Assembly (NCBI GenBank): GCA_934122085.1
Contig: CAKOVS010000002.1
Span: 132,537-196,536 of the forward strand
DNA from: an uncultured Clostridia bacterium
GTDB lineage: Bacteria > Bacillota > Clostridia > TANB77 > CAG-508
Length of the DNA: 64,000 nucleotides
Direction: 5' to 3'
Shown piece after piece: positions 61,955 through 64,000 of this stretch. Position 1 is the first letter of the stretch. Every line of letters starts with the position of its first letter. The translations under genes were made by a program, and so were the position numbers. The notes below the pieces were generated by a model. That model searched no databases, was not told the origin of the DNA, and saw only the letters and a program-made list of their open reading frames with translations.

Positions 61955-61994
61955 AAAATACAGACTTAAGAGTATCTCTCCTAGTCTGTATTTT
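61955..61994 (-). terminator. Long hairpin after FGE-fold gene 2
   Basis: AAAATACAGACT / AGTCTGTATTTT with the same inner GAGA-TA-CTCT stem as at 39919-39958, again exactly 39 bases from the stop codon. It is followed on the minus strand by unassigned AT-rich DNA up to the WG-repeat promoter region (61790-61950). Confidence 0.8.
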
Positions 61995-62033
61995 AAGCAA
62001 TCTTTAATTAATCATTTTATGTCATAAGTCATA

Positions 62034-62180
62034 TTAATAAATTGTAAGACGAGAACCATGGTAAGCATCTCTAGTATTAGGATATGTGAAACTACGAACA
62101 TCTGGTCTAGAATATTCAGCCATTTGAATATCGTAGCCGCCTCCTCGTACAGTTCTAATTTGATTGCCACCTGCTTCTAG
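62034..62180 (-). other. Variable C-terminal segment of FGE-fold protein 2
   Basis: It corresponds to the candidate variable region of copy 1: VRGGGYDIQMAEYSRPDVR then SFTYPNTRDAYHGSRLTIY. Only the framework (RGG-YD, RPxxR, GSRLT-Y) is kept, although the segments just before it (IYDLAGNVxEW) are nearly identical. GC enrichment is weaker than in copy 1, so it may be older or no longer diversified. Confidence 0.45.
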
Positions 62181-63644
62181 TGTCCATTCCCAAACATTTC
62201 CTGCTAAATCATATATATTCTTTACTCTATATTCATCCATGCTTCCTGTTTTTGCTGGGGATGTAATATCATTATTTCCATCTTCTATTTCATTTCCATC
62301 TATTGTTATTTTTCCATAATTTCCTTTTACAACTCCATTTATTACATAATATTTTCCTCTTGTTGTTTCTTTATCATTTTCTACGTTCTTCATCCATATC
62401 ATTATTTGATCATACTGGCTTCCCCATATCATACTACTTGTTTTCGTTGTTTTATAATTTAAATTTTTTAATATATTTTTTGAATATAAACTCTGATTTG
62501 CATACATTCCATACCATGTTATACCAGTACTTATCCCACTTGTTGTTCCTTTTTTACTTGCTACCTGATTTGTATCCATATTACTTGTTTCATATCTTCC
62601 TATCCAGAATCCTCCAGCATTTTTTACCTTTTCTACCATTACATTATATTGATTTTGTAATTCTTTTCCAAAACTAGATGCATCTTTATATGTTGTTCCT
62701 AATATTCCATTTATTTGTGCTAAATTACTTGATATATCTCCATTAATGTTATCTCCTAACCCTAATGGTTCTCTATAACTGCTCAAACTTGTCCAACCTT
62801 TTGATGATTTTGGCGTCCAATTTGAATTTGGTGCTACTACTACTCCATTTGTTTCTTCTGTAAATTGATATAATACTCCTATATAATCATCTTTATTATC
62901 TGTCTTTGTTCCTGTCTTTATCGCCATTGGATATTTTCCTGCATTTATTTGTTCTTGTACTTTTGCTCTTATTCCTGCCTCATCTAATGTTGCATAAGTA
63001 GTACTTAAATCTAATATTACATTATTTTTATCTACTGGCACCCATACAAACTGATCATATGTTTTATGCATATATTCTACATTATCCCAATTTGCATTAT
63101 CATCATTTATTATATAGATTACTACTCCATTATCTACATTTTCATATTCCCCTGATATTTTTGATATTGTTGCTCCTGCTGGGATTGATACTTCTTTTCC
63201 TCGTATCTTAACTTTAGTATCCTCTTCATATTTTGTTCCAGCTATTCCTCCTGTTATTCCTTCTGTTTTCTCTCTGGCTATGCTTACTTGCTCATTTTCT
63301 AATTTTATTTCGTAATAATATTCTCCTATTTTTATATAGTTTTTTCCATCTTTTTCTACTGTATCATATCCATTTTCTTCTAGTCTTTCTATTACATCAC
63401 TTAATTCTGTTGTATCTCCATGTCCATCCATTTGTTTTTCTAATATTAAATTTGAATATTCTAATCTTGCTTCTTCTTCTGTTTTCGCTACTTTATTTTT
63501 TTCTTTTACTGTATTTGCCTGATTTATTATTCCATTTTCACTTGTTAATGCTGCAATCGTTACTCCTGCTAATATTAGCATTACTATTATTGTTACTGCT
63601 AATGCAATTAACGTTATACCTTGTTGTTTTTTTCTAATGTTCAT
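62034..63644 (-). CDS. Pilin-anchored FGE-fold (C-type-lectin-like) surface protein 2
   Basis: 536 residues, paralogous to 39998-41596 over its full length. It has the pilin-like start KKQQGITLIALAVTIIVML, the helical stalk, VWVPVDKNNVILDLS, GGFWIGRYETSNM, MIWGSQYDQIMIWMKN, IYDLAGNVWEWTLEAG and the terminal GSRLTIY. It differs by an insertion (~SSKGWTSLSSYREPLGLGDNINGD-like region, in part) and in the variable tail. Its promoter at 63869-63897 points toward the gene, so it is predicted to be on. Role inferred: surface-displayed ligand binding. Confidence 0.85.
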   Translation of the reverse strand: MNIRKKQQGITLIALAVTIIVMLILAGVTIAALTSENGIINQANTVKEKNKVAKTEEEARLEYSNLILEKQMDGHGDTTELSDVIERLEENGYDTVEKDGKNYIKIGEYYYEIKLENEQVSIAREKTEGITGGIAGTKYEEDTKVKIRGKEVSIPAGATISKISGEYENVDNGVVIYIINDDNANWDNVEYMHKTYDQFVWVPVDKNNVILDLSTTYATLDEAGIRAKVQEQINAGKYPMAIKTGTKTDNKDDYIGVLYQFTEETNGVVVAPNSNWTPKSSKGWTSLSSYREPLGLGDNINGDISSNLAQINGILGTTYKDASSFGKELQNQYNVMVEKVKNAGGFWIGRYETSNMDTNQVASKKGTTSGISTGITWYGMYANQSLYSKNILKNLNYKTTKTSSMIWGSQYDQIMIWMKNVENDKETTRGKYYVINGVVKGNYGKITIDGNEIEDGNNDITSPAKTGSMDEYRVKNIYDLAGNVWEWTLEAGGNQIRTVRGGGYDIQMAEYSRPDVRSFTYPNTRDAYHGSRLTIY

Positions 63645-63831
63645 CTTATTTTCTCTCCTCCCTAATATATTGTATTTTTTACATATTTTTATCTTTTGGT
63701 CTTATTTTTTAAACTTTTCCCCTCCCTTTTCTTTTGTATTTTGCAAATGTTTTTATTAAGTATATTGTATATCATTATTAAATTGTAATATGTACTTTAA
63801 AATTATGCAATATGTACAACAATATTTTTCA

Positions 63832-63847
63832 ATTAAATCTATAACTT
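63832..63847 (-). repeat. Inverted-repeat half-site of the FGE2 promoter element
   Basis: ATTAAATCTATAACTT occupies the place of CATTAAGTATATAACTT at 41784-41800. The sequence on its gene-distal side (AATGATATATTTTCT) matches the inverted right end of the element at 41.9 kb. A partner repeat, if the interior is also ~155 bp, would start just beyond base 64000. Confidence 0.65.
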
Positions 63848-63868
63848 AATGATATATTTTCTAAAGAG

Positions 63869-63897
63869 ATTTTATCAATAAAAACTAATAAAGTCAA
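63869..63897 (-). promoter_or_regulatory. Promoter of FGE-fold gene 2 (on orientation)
   Basis: On the minus strand TTGACT (63892-63897), 17 bases and TAAAAT (63869-63874). It is homologous to the promoter at 41905-41933 but faces its gene. The leader between promoter and start is ~220 bases. The remaining 63898-64000 is AT-rich with nothing else visible. Confidence 0.75.
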
Positions 63898-64000
63898 CCC
63901 CAATAAAACAATATAAAATTAATTTATGATTCATTTATGATAATGTCTTAATATATCATTTAGGAAAATGTCCTAATTTTAAATTTGTGATATAAGTATA

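Noticed and set aside
1..64000. CRISPR array
   Set aside because: No regularly spaced direct repeats with unique spacers and no cas genes were found.

Overview
The window is very AT-rich chromosomal DNA of a spore-forming Clostridia-type Firmicute, probably an uncultured gut lineage. The evidence is spoIIE, spo0A, a T-box before thrS, Firmicute gene orders (tig-clpP-clpX, rpsB-tsf, murD-prmC-whiA-hemW, comM-dprA-yraN), an LPXTG-type surface protein and several pilin-like proteins beginning with the GITLIALAVTIIVMLILAG helix. Genus-level placement is inference only.

Layout. 1-7.2 kb: truncated spoIIE, a tail-anchored unknown, a WG-repeat protein, a pilin-like protein with a Big2-like tail, and a frameshifted pilin-anchored glycosidase-like gene. 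7.2-10.4 kb: agrB with a short agrD, then an AI-2E-family permease and exodeoxyribonuclease III. 10.4-11.7 kb: mobile-element debris (ribbon-helix-helix protein, tiny ORF with a broken second copy, integrase stub). 11.7-18.3 kb: spo0A, yigZ, a flavoprotein, tRNA-His and tRNA-Gln, T-box/thrS, an LPHTG surface protein, murI. 18.4-27.1 kb: a Cys-rich CnaB-like protein, an HtrA-type protease, a surface beta-helix protein, a MgtA-type ATPase, a chimeric two-component remnant, tex. 27.1-37.6 kb: an NRPS (C-A-T-C-A-T-R, split by a one-base frameshift) followed directly by a 7TM histidine kinase and a REC-HD-GYP regulator. 37.8-39.9 kb: a group II intron. 40-42 kb: pilin-anchored FGE-fold protein 1 with an invertible promoter. 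42-60.4 kb: housekeeping genes. 60.4-64 kb: a second WG-repeat protein and FGE-fold protein 2.

The most notable system is the pair of paralogous surface proteins at 39998-41596 and 62034-63644. Each has a pilin-like N-terminus and a C-terminal formylglycine-generating-enzyme (C-type-lectin-like) fold. The last ~45 residues differ strongly between the copies, while the fold motifs before them and the final GSRL-T-Y are kept. In copy 1 this tail is GC-rich and dominated by codons ending in C or T, as in variable regions of diversity-generating retroelements. Both genes are followed, at the same distance, by the same long hairpin. Upstream of copy 1 a sigma-A-type promoter (TTGACA-17-TAAAAT) lies between perfect 17-bp inverted repeats and points away from the gene. 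Upstream of copy 2 the homologous promoter points toward the gene, and similarity between the two loci switches from direct to inverted exactly at the repeat. This is strong sequence evidence for an on/off promoter inversion. No recombinase or retroelement reverse transcriptase for these processes lies in the window.

A second system is the NRPS operon, whose terminal reductase predicts a peptide aldehyde or a cyclised product, co-transcribed with a sensor kinase and a c-di-GMP phosphodiesterase-type regulator. An agrBD pair without agrCA and a four-copy intergenic repeat family (5.2, 8.2, 10.4 and 20.1 kb) are further points of interest.
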